Shown: positions 1 through 9,148 of the stretch, piece by piece
How the letters are laid out: each line of letters starts with the position of its first letter
Position numbering within the stretch: position 1 is the stretch's first letter
From: an uncultured Bizionia sp.
GTDB lineage: Bacteria > Bacteroidota > Bacteroidia > Flavobacteriales > Flavobacteriaceae
Length of the DNA: 64,000 nt
Direction: 5' to 3'
Assembly: GCA_947496215.1 (NCBI GenBank)
Contig: CANMCF010000007.1
Span: forward strand, 1-64,000
Notes under the pieces: model-generated
Databases searched by the model: none
The model's input: the letters and a program-made list of their open reading frames with translations, nothing else
Told to the model about the DNA's origin: nothing
Position numbers and translations under genes: made by a program

Positions 1-1370
1 AGCACCACCAGTTCCAGTTCCACGATCGTGAAGCAGCCCGTCGCAGGAATGCCCACGGTACCCGTGTTCTCCGCTCTCACGTAGAGCGTCTGGTTGTTGG
101 CCACGATGTTGTCGTAGGGACTCGAAAGTGGGTTGATCCCCGCCTCGGCATCGGCCAGCGTCTCATGGTAGCTGATCCCGATGCCCGGTTCCCCGTTTAT
201 GATCGCCAAGCTCTGGCTGTCCAAGTCGAAGCTCGCGAAGCCGTCGTTGTCGTCGTCGCAGACCTCCAACGGGTCCGGTGTCGCCACCGGGGATGGGATC
301 GGGTTCACCCTGAGGTCCAGGGTGATCGTGTCGTAACAGCCCGTGACGTCGATCACGGCCCGAACGTAGATCGTCTGGGCATTGGTCACGTTCACGTATG
401 GACTAACCAATTGGCCCGCAGTGCCTCCGGCATCCGCATTGGCCTGCGTGTCATAATAGGTAAGACTGATTCCAGTCTGCCCGTTCAATATCTGTGCATT
501 GGCCTGCTCAAGGGTGAAGGGCTCCATCTCGTCGCCCGGATTGTCGTAGTCGCATAGCGACAACGGATCGGGTTGCACCAACACCGGCAGCGGGTTCACG
601 ATCAAATCCATAGGACGGATCGTCGCACAGCCGTTAACGTTGTCCTCCACGCGAATCCAGATCGTCTGCTGGTTCGCCACGATGTTGACATACGCGTTCG
701 GTGTCGCTATGGCATTGGTCGGGGCCAAGGCGTTCGCCTCGGTCTCGTAATAGGTCACGATGTATTGGGTCGGGTCCAAGTCGTTGGTCGCATCCCCATC
801 CAAGGCGTTGAGTATCTCAGGTTCCTTGGTTGGCAGGTCGAAGCTCGCGAAGCCATCAGCATCGTCGTCGCACACCTCCAAGGGCGTGGGATCCGTGATC
901 TGCGGCGTCGGGTTGACGTTCAATTGCAATTCCACGAAGCTCGCACAGTCCGTGGCTATGGTGGAACTCTCTATCCTGACGTAGATCGTCTGGTTGTTCG
1001 CAACGATGTTGTTGTATGGACTGGTAAGGGCATTCACGTTGTTGTCCGCATCGGCCATCGTCTCGTGATAGGTGATCACCAAGCCAATCGTTGAACCACA
1101 GGTGACTTCGAAATCCGCATCGGTAAGGGTGAAGACCCCGAAGCCGTCACTGTCCGGATCGCAGTACTCCAATGATGTAGGGGTGCAGGCCACAGGCGCT
1201 TGCTCCACCTGGAGGGTAAGCGTGGTCGTACCGTGGCAACCCGTGTTTACGTCCTCGACCCTGACGAAGACCACTTCCGGGTTGGTCGTGTTGGTATAGG
1301 GAATCGCCAATGGGTTCACCTCGTTGTCAGAATCCGCTTGGGTGGCATAGTAGGTGACGGAATAATTGGA
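1..1370 (-). repeat. GC-rich tandem Ig-like repeats inside the adhesin gene
   Basis: About four to five imperfect units with a period of roughly 285-325 bp. The shared DNA core, read on the plus strand as gtagatcgtctgg, recurs near 80, 367, 660, 980 and 1265. Each unit encodes a CDDDxDGFASFDL-type segment followed by SPYxNIVANNQTxYVR. Hand-counted GC is 60% in bases 1-60 against 37% in bases 1981-2040 of the same reading frame. Confidence 0.8.
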
Positions 1371-3188
1371 GTTGCCTCCAGAAATTTCATTGTTTTTTAT
1401 GGTCAAATCAATGGAGGTGAATCCATCAGGTGTATTGTCATCACAAACAGATAGTGGTGAAGGGATCACGAATGCGGGTGTTGGATTGACAGTTAAATCA
1501 AATGCACTTGTACTAGAGCAAATACCAGTTGTCGTGTATTCAATGGTATATGTCATATTTGGTGTGCCATTTGTGACTTCTCCGGTAGAAGAATCTATTA
1601 TGGCTCCATCCGTAGGAGATGGGTTGAAGGAATAACTTCCGCCCATGGTCATTACGTTTTCTGCTGTTCCTCCATAGCAGTTTGGCATCATTGTAAATGA
1701 AGAATCATCAGAAGAATCAAGTGTAAGGTCTATGGAACTTGTCGAGGGGCATGTTCCAGATGTGGTGTATTCAACAGTATATGTACTGCTTGGTGTACCA
1801 TTTGTGATCTCTCCTGTAGCGCTGTCTATCATAGCCCCATCAGTGGGAAGTGGGTTGAAAGCATAAATCCCTCCAGTTGTTGCAACGGATGTAACTGTGG
1901 CTCCTAGGCAAGTTGGGGCCATCGTAAATATTGCGTCATCAACTGGATTTAAGCAAATTTGAAAACTTGTGGTAGAATAACAAGATGTATTGGAAACTAA
2001 TTCGACTCGAACAAAAATTTGTTGACAAGGGACCATCGTATTTGAATATGGAGATGTAATGGGATTAACTCCGACATCTGCATTTGTTTGGCTTTCATAA
2101 TACGTTACATTGAAATTCATAGGATCTTGAGTACCGAGAATGGTACTGATTTGAGAGTCTAAATCAAAAGCTTCAGTGCCATCGTTGCTTGCATCATCAC
2201 ACAATGTGATATCAGGAGGAGTGTTTGCCATTGGATTACCAACAAAAAGTGTAAATGATTCATTTATGACATCTCCGCAACTGTCTGTTATTTCGACAGT
2301 GTAAGTCGTGGTGGACGCTGGATTGAAAACGGGGTTTGGCAAGCTGGGGTCACTAACACCTGTTGTGGGTGTCCAGTCATAATTTGTTGCTCCATTTACG
2401 GTAGCATCAATGGTAGATAGGCTATCACCATTACAAATGTTCTGATCCAAGAGGATCGGATTGAATGAAATATAGTTGAAGCAGACAACATGTTCATTGG
2501 CTGCTCCTCCAGTGGATCCTGTAAACCCAAAGTAAACATCTTGATTACCTCCAAAAATGGAATTGATGATATCTCCGGTATAAGAAAGACGTTGTGTACA
2601 ATCAAAAAATACAACTAGGGTGTTGGTGGCTGCCGTCCACTCAATTTTTACTTCATGATCATTGCCATCTTCAATGTTGGCGGACGTATTGGAAGCTTGT
2701 ATGGGACCTGCCAAATTGCCTGGAAGCGAATGGTCGTTGTTTCCATTTGAAGTTATTGCAACATGGTCTTGGAAAGGATCTGAGACCTCTCCGTTTTGAT
2801 AAGTGTCAAATTCGATGGCCAATGAAGGAGTAATGCCTTGATAGCCTATGCCAATTCCTGTTAGACCAATTTCTGCATTTGAATTGCTCTTTAATAAAAA
2901 AGCCATACCATCGGCCCCATTAGAGTCATTGGAGCCAAAGTTTGCACTAAAGCTTATTTTGAAATCTGAAGACAAGTCAATTACATTGTCATACCAAACG
3001 GCACCTCCTTGATTGTTCAAATTCGGAGTTATTCTATAACAGTCATTTCCTAAATCGCTGGCATCACCAACAAGAATAGGTGCCAGTTGGGAATAAGATG
3101 GTAATGTACAAAGTAAGATTATGGAAAAAACAAAGGTCTTTAATTTTGTTTTTCCATTTAAAGAAAGAGAAGTAAGAGTCATTTTCAT
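1..3188 (-). CDS. Giant secreted adhesin with lectin-like N-terminus and Ig-like repeats (partial)
   Basis: The gene starts at 3188 (ATG, with a second in-frame ATG at 3182) and runs off the left edge, so the C-terminus is not visible. A signal peptide ending near CTLPSYSQ is followed by an L-type (legume-like) lectin domain, roughly residues 35-240, with the motifs DLSSDFKISFSANFG and GADGMAFLL. Ig-like repeats follow. Many contain a CDDxxDGFxxFDL motif that could bind calcium, and a conserved T-x-Y-V-R strand. The frame was checked at several points on both sides of the composition break near 1370 and is continuous. Such proteins in Flavobacteriia are usually T9SS-exported adhesins that end in a gliding-motility-type C-terminal domain; that end is not in view. 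A role in surface or glycan adhesion is inference. Confidence 0.85.
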   Translation of the reverse strand, partial: MKMTLTSLSLNGKTKLKTFVFSIILLCTLPSYSQLAPILVGDASDLGNDCYRITPNLNNQGGAVWYDNVIDLSSDFKISFSANFGSNDSNGADGMAFLLKSNSNAEIGLTGIGIGYQGITPSLAIEFDTYQNGEVSDPFQDHVAITSNGNNDHSLPGNLAGPIQASNTSANIEDGNDHEVKIEWTAATNTLVVFFDCTQRLSYTGDIINSIFGGNQDVYFGFTGSTGGAANEHVVCFNYISFNPILLDQNICNGDSLSTIDATVNGATNYDWTPTTGVSDPSLPNPVFNPASTTTYTVEITDSCGDVINESFTLFVGNPMANTPPDITLCDDASNDGTEAFDLDSQISTILGTQDPMNFNVTYYESQTNADVGVNPITSPYSNTMVPCQQIFVRVELVSNTSCYSTTSFQICLNPVDDAIFTMAPTCLGATVTSVATTGGIYAFNPLPTDGAMIDSATGEITNGTPSSTYTVEYTTSGTCPSTSSIDLTLDSSDDSSFTMMPNCYGGTAENVMTMGGSYSFNPSPTDGAIIDSSTGEVTNGTPNMTYTIEYTTTGICSSTSAFDLTVNPTPAFVIPSPLSVCDDNTPDGFTSIDLTIKNNEISGGNSNYSVTYYATQADSDNEVNPLAIPYTNTTNPEVVFVRVEDVNTGCHGTTTLTLQVEQAPVACTPTSLEYCDPDSDGFGVFTLTDADFEVTCGSTIGLVITYHETMADADNNVNALTSPYNNIVANNQTIYVRIESSTIATDCASFVELQLNVNPTPQITDPTPLEVCDDDADGFASFDLPTKEPEILNALDGDATNDLDPTQYIVTYYETEANALAPTNAIATPNAYVNIVANQQTIWIRVEDNVNGCATIRPMDLIVNPLPVLVQPDPLSLCDYDNPGDEMEPFTLEQANAQILNGQTGISLTYYDTQANADAGGTAGQLVSPYVNVTNAQTIYVRAVIDVTGCYDTITLDLRVNPIPSPVATPDPLEVCDDDNDGFASFDLDSQSLAIINGEPGIGISYHETLADAEAGINPLSSPYDNIVANNQTLYVRAENTGTVGIPATGCFTIVELELVV

Positions 3189-3346
3189 TGTAGTTAGCTA
3201 TATGATAGTTTTGAGGGTTAGTCGTAATTAGATTATTAAATGCATCGTTTTTTCATTGAGAGTTGACACAAATGTAATCAGTTGTATTTATACAACAACT
3301 GAAGTGGGGTATTTCCTATCTTGAGAAGTAAAAGTTTTCAGTTTTT

Positions 3347-5023
3347 TCAAAACCCTGCTGCGGCATCATCACCTCGATTGTCTGCTCCTCCTTCCAAAGT
3401 GCCATTCGGTAGAATCAAGATACCATCGACAATACCAATTACAGGAGAGCGTTCTTCGTTGACTTTATAACCTTTTTGTTCTAGTTGCCTTATCAAATCC
3501 TTGGAAAAACGATTGGGTTCCATTCTAATTTCATCTGGTAACCATTGGTGATGGAAACGTGGAGCATTGACTGCTTCTTGCATCGTCATTTCAAATTTGT
3601 GTACATTTAAAATGGTTTGTAATACAGAAGTGATTATGGTAGAACCTCCAGGGGTTCCTACGCTCATGAATAACTCACCATTTTTTTCCACTATGGTTGG
3701 GGTCATGGAACTCAACATTCTTTTTTCAGGTAAAATGGCATTGGCTTCAGCTCCGATCAAGCCATATACATTGGGCACCCCTGGTTTACTTGAAAAATCG
3801 TCCATTTCATTGTTCAAGAAGAATCCCAAATCCTCACAGAATAGCTTTGAGCCAAAACCGGAGTTCAATGTGGTCGTGACTGCAATGGCATTTCCAAACT
3901 GGTCTACTATGGAGAAATGTGTCGTTTCATCGCTTTCAACGATGTCTACACTCCCATGAGAGACTTCATTGGAAGGCGTTGCTTGCTCAAAAGAAAAACC
4001 CGACATTCTATCTTTTAAATAGCTATCGCTTATCAATTCATCTTGGGGAACTGTTACAAAATCTGGGTCTCCTAGATAGTGGCTGCGGTCAGCATAGGCA
4101 CGACGTTCTGCTTCAGCCAGAATTTGAATGGTCTTTAGCGAATTATGTCCCAAAGTTTCCAAGTTATAGGGTTCAACCGATTTTAGTATCTGAGCCATTG
4201 CTATGCCTCCGCTGGAAGGAGGAGCCATGGAGATGATGCGTAGATCGTCATATTCGAAAGTTATTGGCGTTCGCCATTTTGCTTCATAATTTGCTAGGTC
4301 TTCAACGGATAGTATGCCTCCATTGTCCTGAATGAACTTGGAAAGTCGTACAGCAGTTTCCCCTTTGTAAAATTCATCTTTTCCATTTTTCATTATCCGT
4401 GTCAATGTTTCTGCCAAACGATTGTATTTGATGGTGTCGTTTTGCTTCCAAGTTTTTGCAAATAAGATGGTATCCTTGTTTGTCAATGCGAAATCTTCTT
4501 GTTTTTCAGCAATGCGAATTTCTTGTTTCCTTGTGACGACAACACCTTTGTTGGCTAGTTCTATAACGGGCTTGATGATGGTTTCCATAGGTAGGGTGCC
4601 AAATTTTTTGTGTATTTCAAATACACCAGCTATGGTACCAGGTATGCCGACAGCCATGGCTCCACGAGTGCTTAGGTTGGGAATGACATTGCCAATCGAG
4701 TCCAAATACATGTCTTTTGTAGCCAAGGCTGGAGCTTTTTCCCTGAAATCCAAACTCCCGATGGAGCCGCCCTTCAAACGATAAACCATGAAACCGCCGC
4801 CACCTATGTTACCTGCATAAGGGTAGGCGACAGCCAAAGCCAATTGTGTGGCAACCATGGCATCAAAGGCATTGCCTCCTTGTTCCAACATTTGTTTACC
4901 TATGTTTGAAGCTTCAACTCGAGCGGAAACCACCATTGCTTTTTCAGTAATGAGTCCACGTTGCAGGGGCTTTTCACAGGAATTAAAAACGATGAGTACA
5001 ATTATCAATAGGTAATATTTCAT
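3347..5023 (-). CDS. ggt: Gamma-glutamyltranspeptidase, predicted lipoprotein
   Basis: A 558-residue protein that hydrolyses or transfers the gamma-glutamyl group of glutathione and similar peptides. The N-terminus is a lipoprotein signal with lipobox Cys16 (IVFNSC), which places it in the cell envelope. Family hallmarks are present: the autoprocessing site DETTHFSIVD, with Thr367 as the expected N-terminal nucleophile of the small subunit, then GFGSKLFCEDLGFFLNN, MDDFSSKPGVPN, LSSMTPTIV and the glycine pair in SVGTPGGS. Length matches the family. The start codon overlaps the stop of the upstream gene (5020-5616) by 4 nt, so the two are probably co-transcribed and translationally coupled. The family assignment is firm; the physiological substrate is not visible from sequence. 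Confidence 0.95.
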   Translation of the reverse strand: MKYYLLIIVLIVFNSCEKPLQRGLITEKAMVVSARVEASNIGKQMLEQGGNAFDAMVATQLALAVAYPYAGNIGGGGFMVYRLKGGSIGSLDFREKAPALATKDMYLDSIGNVIPNLSTRGAMAVGIPGTIAGVFEIHKKFGTLPMETIIKPVIELANKGVVVTRKQEIRIAEKQEDFALTNKDTILFAKTWKQNDTIKYNRLAETLTRIMKNGKDEFYKGETAVRLSKFIQDNGGILSVEDLANYEAKWRTPITFEYDDLRIISMAPPSSGGIAMAQILKSVEPYNLETLGHNSLKTIQILAEAERRAYADRSHYLGDPDFVTVPQDELISDSYLKDRMSGFSFEQATPSNEVSHGSVDIVESDETTHFSIVDQFGNAIAVTTTLNSGFGSKLFCEDLGFFLNNEMDDFSSKPGVPNVYGLIGAEANAILPEKRMLSSMTPTIVEKNGELFMSVGTPGGSTIITSVLQTILNVHKFEMTMQEAVNAPRFHHQWLPDEIRMEPNRFSKDLIRQLEQKGYKVNEERSPVIGIVDGILILPNGTLEGGADNRGDDAAAGF

Positions 5024-5616
5024 ATGGATTCTTGAATTTCAATTAACTTGGAGTTGGAAAAGGCTATGAGTTCTTCAAAAAAACGAGTGAACTCATCCTC
5101 GAATTCATCGTAGAACTCTTGAAGCTCGTTTACAGCCAAATTCATTTGTGATCTGTTTTTCGTACGGCGGTTCATTCCTTCCAATACTTTTGCAATGCCT
5201 CCTATGGAAGCGTAGCTGGCCAACCAGTTGTCCGTTATCATATAAGGCATCATTTTTTGAATGCGTGGTGGCAATTCGTTAAAATTATGTTCCAATGTAT
5301 CATAAAAACGATCAATGTATTCGGTCAAGGGAACATTGGAGTAGTGTTTCCAATTCTTTGCCAAGAAATGATCGTATAGGATATCGACTATAACTCCTGA
5401 ATAATGTCCGTATTTTTCGTGTAGTCTTTTGGTACTTTGTCTCACAGTCTTATGTGCATCCGTGAACGTATCGATTTGACGGTGCAACAAAATGCCAGCT
5501 TGGACCTCTTTTTTATATTTCTTGTAATCCTTCCCTCGAATACCGTCAGCAATGAAATTGCCAATGGTTACGTCTTCGCTGTCTCCAGAGAGGTAAATAT
5601 GTGCTAGAAAATTCAT
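5020..5616 (-). CDS. Acyl carrier protein phosphodiesterase family (AcpH/DUF479)
   Basis: A 198-residue cytoplasmic protein. It shows the family signature MNFLAHIYLSG near the start, IGNFIADGIRG, then LHRQIDTFTDAH and YDHFLAKNW, with the His/Asp residues expected for a metal-dependent hydrolase of the HD-like fold. E. coli AcpH removes 4'-phosphopantetheine from acyl carrier protein; many homologues in Bacteroidota carry the same annotation without experimental proof. It is the first gene of a two-gene unit with the gamma-glutamyltranspeptidase gene (4-nt overlap) and is divergent from glmM across a 78-bp gap. No functional link between the two enzymes is obvious. Confidence 0.85.
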   Translation of the reverse strand: MNFLAHIYLSGDSEDVTIGNFIADGIRGKDYKKYKKEVQAGILLHRQIDTFTDAHKTVRQSTKRLHEKYGHYSGVIVDILYDHFLAKNWKHYSNVPLTEYIDRFYDTLEHNFNELPPRIQKMMPYMITDNWLASYASIGGIAKVLEGMNRRTKNRSQMNLAVNELQEFYDEFEDEFTRFFEELIAFSNSKLIEIQESI

Positions 5617-5663
5617 GCTGTGAATTTACGAATTCCGATTTAAGAATTCCGATTCTGAAATGC

Positions 5664-5671
5664 TATATTTG
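5664..5671 (+). promoter_or_regulatory. Predicted promoter -7 box of glmM
   Basis: TATATTTG matches the Bacteroidota -7 consensus TAnnTTTG and lies 23 nt before the glmM ATG in the divergent gap. No clear -33 TTG box was found at the usual distance. Just upstream, gaattccgatt occurs twice in direct repeat (about 5630-5655). Confidence 0.5.
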
Positions 5672-5694
5672 TACCTCAATTTTAAAATACACAT

Positions 5695-7083
5695 ATGACA
5701 CTTATAAAATCTATTTCAGGAATTCGAGGAACCATTGGAGGAGCAGTGGGAACAAACTTAACCCCCATAGATGCGGTAAAATTCGCGTCTGCTTATGGGA
5801 TATGGTTGAAATCACAACGAATCAAGGAAGATTATAGAGTAGTGGTAGGAAGGGATGCTAGGATTTCTGGAGAAATGATCCAGAACTTGGTAATGAATAC
5901 CTTGGTGGGATTAGGTATTCACGTTATAGATTTGGGATTGTCAACAACGCCTACGGTTGAAGTTGCCGTACCAATGGAACACGCAGATGGAGGTATTATT
6001 CTAACGGCAAGTCACAATCCGAAACAATGGAATGCACTTAAACTATTGAATGAAAAAGGTGAGTTCCTGGATGCCATCGAAGGTGCTAAAATATTAGATT
6101 TAGCGGAATCTGATGCCATGCAGTTTGCCGAAGTGGATGATTTGGGCAAGATCACGAAAAATGATGCATACATAGATTTGCACATCGATGAAGTGTTGGA
6201 TTTGGAATATGTTGACAAAGAGGCCATCGAAGCAGCAAAACTAAGAGTAGTGGTTGATGGAGTTAATTCAACGGGGGGTATTGCGATCCCTTTATTGTTG
6301 GAGCGTTTGGGAGTTGAAGCGGTAAAGTTGCATTGTGAACCAAATGGACATTTTCCTCACAATCCTGAACCATTGAAGGAGCATTTGACAGACCTTTCTG
6401 CCGAAGTCCAGAAAACACATGCCGATTTTGGTATAGTTGTCGATCCAGATGTAGATAGATTGGCATTCATGGATGAAAACGGCGAAATGTTTGGAGAAGA
6501 ATATACATTGGTAGCTTGTGCAGATCATATATTGAGCAAGAATCCTGGGAATACTGTAAGCAACATGAGCTCTACAAGGGCGTTGAGAGATATTACGGAA
6601 AAGCACGGAGGTACATATGAAGCCAGCGCCGTGGGTGAAGTAAATGTGGTTTCCTTGATGAAAAAGAACAATGCAGTGATAGGAGGAGAGGGCAATGGAG
6701 GCATCATTTATCCAAAATCACATTATGGTCGCGATGCCTTGGTTGGTGTGGCCTTGTTTTTAAGCTTGTTGGTAGAAAAGAAAATGAGTGTCAGTGAATT
6801 GCGTAAAACATATACCAGCTATTTCATGAGCAAAAAGAAAATAGCCTTGACACCAGAAATAGATGTGGATGTCATTTTGAAAGGTATGGAAAGCAGATAT
6901 GCAAATGAAAACTTGACAACCATAGACGGAGTCAAGATTGACTTTGCAGAAAATTGGGTACACTTGCGTAAGAGTAACACAGAGCCCATCATTAGAATCT
7001 ATACTGAAGCAAAATCTCAAGAAGTGGCAGATGCCTTGGCGGATAAATTTATCTCTGAAATAAAAGAAATCGCTAATATTTAG
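5695..7083 (+). CDS. glmM: Phosphoglucosamine mutase / phosphohexomutase
   Basis: A 462-residue alpha-D-phosphohexomutase. All four active-site loops are visible: TASHNP with phosphoserine Ser106, the metal-binding DPDVDR (Asp250, Asp252, Asp254), the sugar-specificity loop GEGNGG (331-336) and the phosphate-binding RKSNTEPIIRIYTEA loop near 425. GlmM converts glucosamine-6-phosphate to glucosamine-1-phosphate for peptidoglycan and LPS precursors. The GEGNGG loop fits GlmM or a close phosphomannomutase relative, so the exact sugar is slightly uncertain. The gap to the next gene is only 27 nt, suggesting an operon with the class V aminotransferase. Confidence 0.88.
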   Translation: MTLIKSISGIRGTIGGAVGTNLTPIDAVKFASAYGIWLKSQRIKEDYRVVVGRDARISGEMIQNLVMNTLVGLGIHVIDLGLSTTPTVEVAVPMEHADGGIILTASHNPKQWNALKLLNEKGEFLDAIEGAKILDLAESDAMQFAEVDDLGKITKNDAYIDLHIDEVLDLEYVDKEAIEAAKLRVVVDGVNSTGGIAIPLLLERLGVEAVKLHCEPNGHFPHNPEPLKEHLTDLSAEVQKTHADFGIVVDPDVDRLAFMDENGEMFGEEYTLVACADHILSKNPGNTVSNMSSTRALRDITEKHGGTYEASAVGEVNVVSLMKKNNAVIGGEGNGGIIYPKSHYGRDALVGVALFLSLLVEKKMSVSELRKTYTSYFMSKKKIALTPEIDVDVILKGMESRYANENLTTIDGVKIDFAENWVHLRKSNTEPIIRIYTEAKSQEVADALADKFISEIKEIANI

Positions 7084-7110
7084 TATTTTAGCAACAGAAA
7101 ATAAAGCATT

Positions 7111-8610
7111 ATGATCAATACGAAAGAAGGAAGAACACGTCACTCTGAATTGGAGCATTATTTCACTCAGTTTAGAGAGCATATAGTGGGGATAGATCAA
7201 GAATTTGAATCGCCTTACGGTAGGCAAAAAATCATCTATACGGATTGGACGGCATCGGGACGACTCTACAGACCGATAGAGGAAAAGCTATTGAACCAAT
7301 TCGGGCCTTTCGTAGCCAATACGCATACAGAAACTACGGTTTCAGGAACGGCAATGACCAATGCCTATAACAAGGCTAGAAACATCATAAAAGGACATGT
7401 AAACAGTAATGCAGACGATGTATTGATTGTTGCAGGGAATGGAATGACGAGTGTTGTAAACAAGTTTCAACGTATTTTAGGGTTGAAGATGCCTGAGAAC
7501 ATTAGCAAATATGCCAAGATTCCAGAAGAAATCCGTCCTGTGGTATTCGTAACGCACATGGAGCATCATTCCAACCATACATCTTGGTTGGAAACAATAG
7601 CTAAAGTAGAAGTCATACCAGCAGGAAAGGATGGATTGTTCAGCATGGAAAACTTGGAAGTGCTTTTGGAAAAGCACAAGGACTGTACTTTGAAGATTGC
7701 CTCGGTGATTGGAGGATCCAATGTTACAGGAATACAAACACCTTATCATCAAATAGCAAAGATGATGCACAAGCACGGTGGCGTTTGTTTTGTCGATTTT
7801 GCTTGCTCTGCACCATATGTGGACATTGATATGCACCCAAAGAACGAAGATGAGGCATTGGATGCCATATTCTTTTCCCCTCATAAGTTCCTTGGAGGAC
7901 CAGGAACATCTGGTGTTTTGGTTTTCAACAAGAAGTTATATAAAAACATGATCCCAGATTGCCCAGGTGGAGGTACGGTGAGTTGGACCAATCCATGGGG
8001 GGAACACAAGTACATAGACAATATTGAAGATAGGGAAGATGGAGGAACTCCGGGATTCTTGCAAACCATAAAGGCGGCACTTGCCATCAAGTTGAAAGAC
8101 CAGATGGGAGTAAAGAACATGTTGGATAGAGAACATGAACTATTGCATCAAGTGTTCAAGAACTTCGAAGGAGTCGACAACATCAAGATCCTTGCTCCAA
8201 AGCACACGGATCGCTTGGGGGTCATATCTTTTTACATAGAGGATTTGCACTTCAACTTAGGAGTGAAACTACTTAATGACCGTTTTGGAATACAAACACG
8301 TGGTGGTTGTAGTTGTGCTGGTACCTATGGGCATTATTTGTTGCATGTGGATCAAGAACAATCCAACAAATTGGTAAATGAAATCACATTGGGAGACCTA
8401 ATTCGCAAGCCAGGTTGGATTCGTATGTCCATTCATCCTACAACCACTTGTGACGAGATAGACTATGTTTGTGAGGGTATCGTAGCCTTGGCCAAAAATC
8501 ATAAGGAATGGGCTGAAGATTACGAATACAACAAAGCCAACAACGAATTCATACACAAGACGTTCGTGCCCAAACACGATACACGAGTAGACGATTGGTT
8601 CGAGATGTAG
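7111..8610 (+). CDS. Class V aminotransferase (cysteine desulfurase-like), PLP enzyme
   Basis: A 499-residue fold-type I PLP enzyme of the NifS/SufS-like class V family. Visible features are the His152 stacking region (THMEHHSNHTSW), Asp229 in VDFACSAPYVDID, and the Schiff-base lysine Lys259 in SPHKFLGGPGTSG. A conserved RGGCSCAGTYGH segment near residue 390 lies where cysteine desulfurases carry their catalytic cysteine. At about 500 residues it is longer than SufS or IscS (about 400), and its C-terminal extension is acidic and aromatic. No suf or isc partner genes are nearby, so a housekeeping Fe-S role is not supported. It could be a selenocysteine lyase or another C-S lyase. Probably co-transcribed with glmM. 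Confidence 0.8.
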   Translation: MINTKEGRTRHSELEHYFTQFREHIVGIDQEFESPYGRQKIIYTDWTASGRLYRPIEEKLLNQFGPFVANTHTETTVSGTAMTNAYNKARNIIKGHVNSNADDVLIVAGNGMTSVVNKFQRILGLKMPENISKYAKIPEEIRPVVFVTHMEHHSNHTSWLETIAKVEVIPAGKDGLFSMENLEVLLEKHKDCTLKIASVIGGSNVTGIQTPYHQIAKMMHKHGGVCFVDFACSAPYVDIDMHPKNEDEALDAIFFSPHKFLGGPGTSGVLVFNKKLYKNMIPDCPGGGTVSWTNPWGEHKYIDNIEDREDGGTPGFLQTIKAALAIKLKDQMGVKNMLDREHELLHQVFKNFEGVDNIKILAPKHTDRLGVISFYIEDLHFNLGVKLLNDRFGIQTRGGCSCAGTYGHYLLHVDQEQSNKLVNEITLGDLIRKPGWIRMSIHPTTTCDEIDYVCEGIVALAKNHKEWAEDYEYNKANNEFIHKTFVPKHDTRVDDWFEM

Positions 8611-8635
8611 AATAGTAAGTTTATATGGGATGATT

Positions 8636-9125
8636 ATGAAAAAATCGATTTTTACCATTACGATTTTTATCATTTCGTTCCATATTCATGGATGTAGATG
8701 TTTTTCCCCTCCTTTTGAAAAAGTTGAAGATGTTATGATATAGGGACCTGAGCTCTAAAAGTAAAGGGAATCTGGAATTGACATTCAATGCCTATTTGGT
8801 GTGTGTCAACATAGAAAGCAAGACTTTTACACTAAAATTCTTGGAAGCATACAAGGGGAACATAAAAAAGGGTTCCTTGATTAAGGGAAAGTTGTATAAC
8901 TCTTGTTCTCTATTTATTCAAGCCAAAGGAATGGCTTGTCTATGTATCTAAAATAGAAGGAACGGAGTTTATATTTACTCCAAGTTGCTTTTCTACAAAA
9001 AAAAGGAAAACCCCGAAGATTATCGTTATTACAGGTTTTTTTCTGAATCAAAAAAAGAAAAAAGGAGACTTTTGGCTAGAAAGGAGTATGATGATGAAAT
9101 TTCCATTCTAAGAAATCTCAAATAA
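8636..9125 (+). pseudogene. Frameshifted small lipoprotein gene
   Basis: The first frame begins with a lipoprotein signal (ATG at 8636, preceded in frame by another ATG at 8630; lipobox-like HIHGC, Cys20) and stops at 8741. Protein-like sequence continues in the +1 frame from about 8739 (beginning YRDLSSKSKGNLELTF) to a stop at 8949. It continues in a third frame from about 8926 (KEWLVYVSKIEGTEF) until an eight-A run at 8997-9004, then in a last frame (ENPEDYRYYRFFSESK) to the stop at 9123-9125. Three shifts in under 500 bp argue for decay, although sequencing error at the A-run cannot be excluded. The family was not recognised. Confidence 0.6.
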
Positions 9126-9148
9126 CAATTGCCGACTAGAAGTGCTGA

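Noticed and set aside
60-1300. CRISPR-like regularity
   Set aside because: The repeats are about 300 bp long, coding and imperfect. No short repeat-spacer array exists here or elsewhere in the window.
165-1635. Several plus-strand open frames in the GC-rich left end
   Set aside because: They lie opposite the adhesin gene, whose minus-strand frame continues through the whole region and has recognisable repeat domains. High GC simply lowers stop frequency on the other strand.
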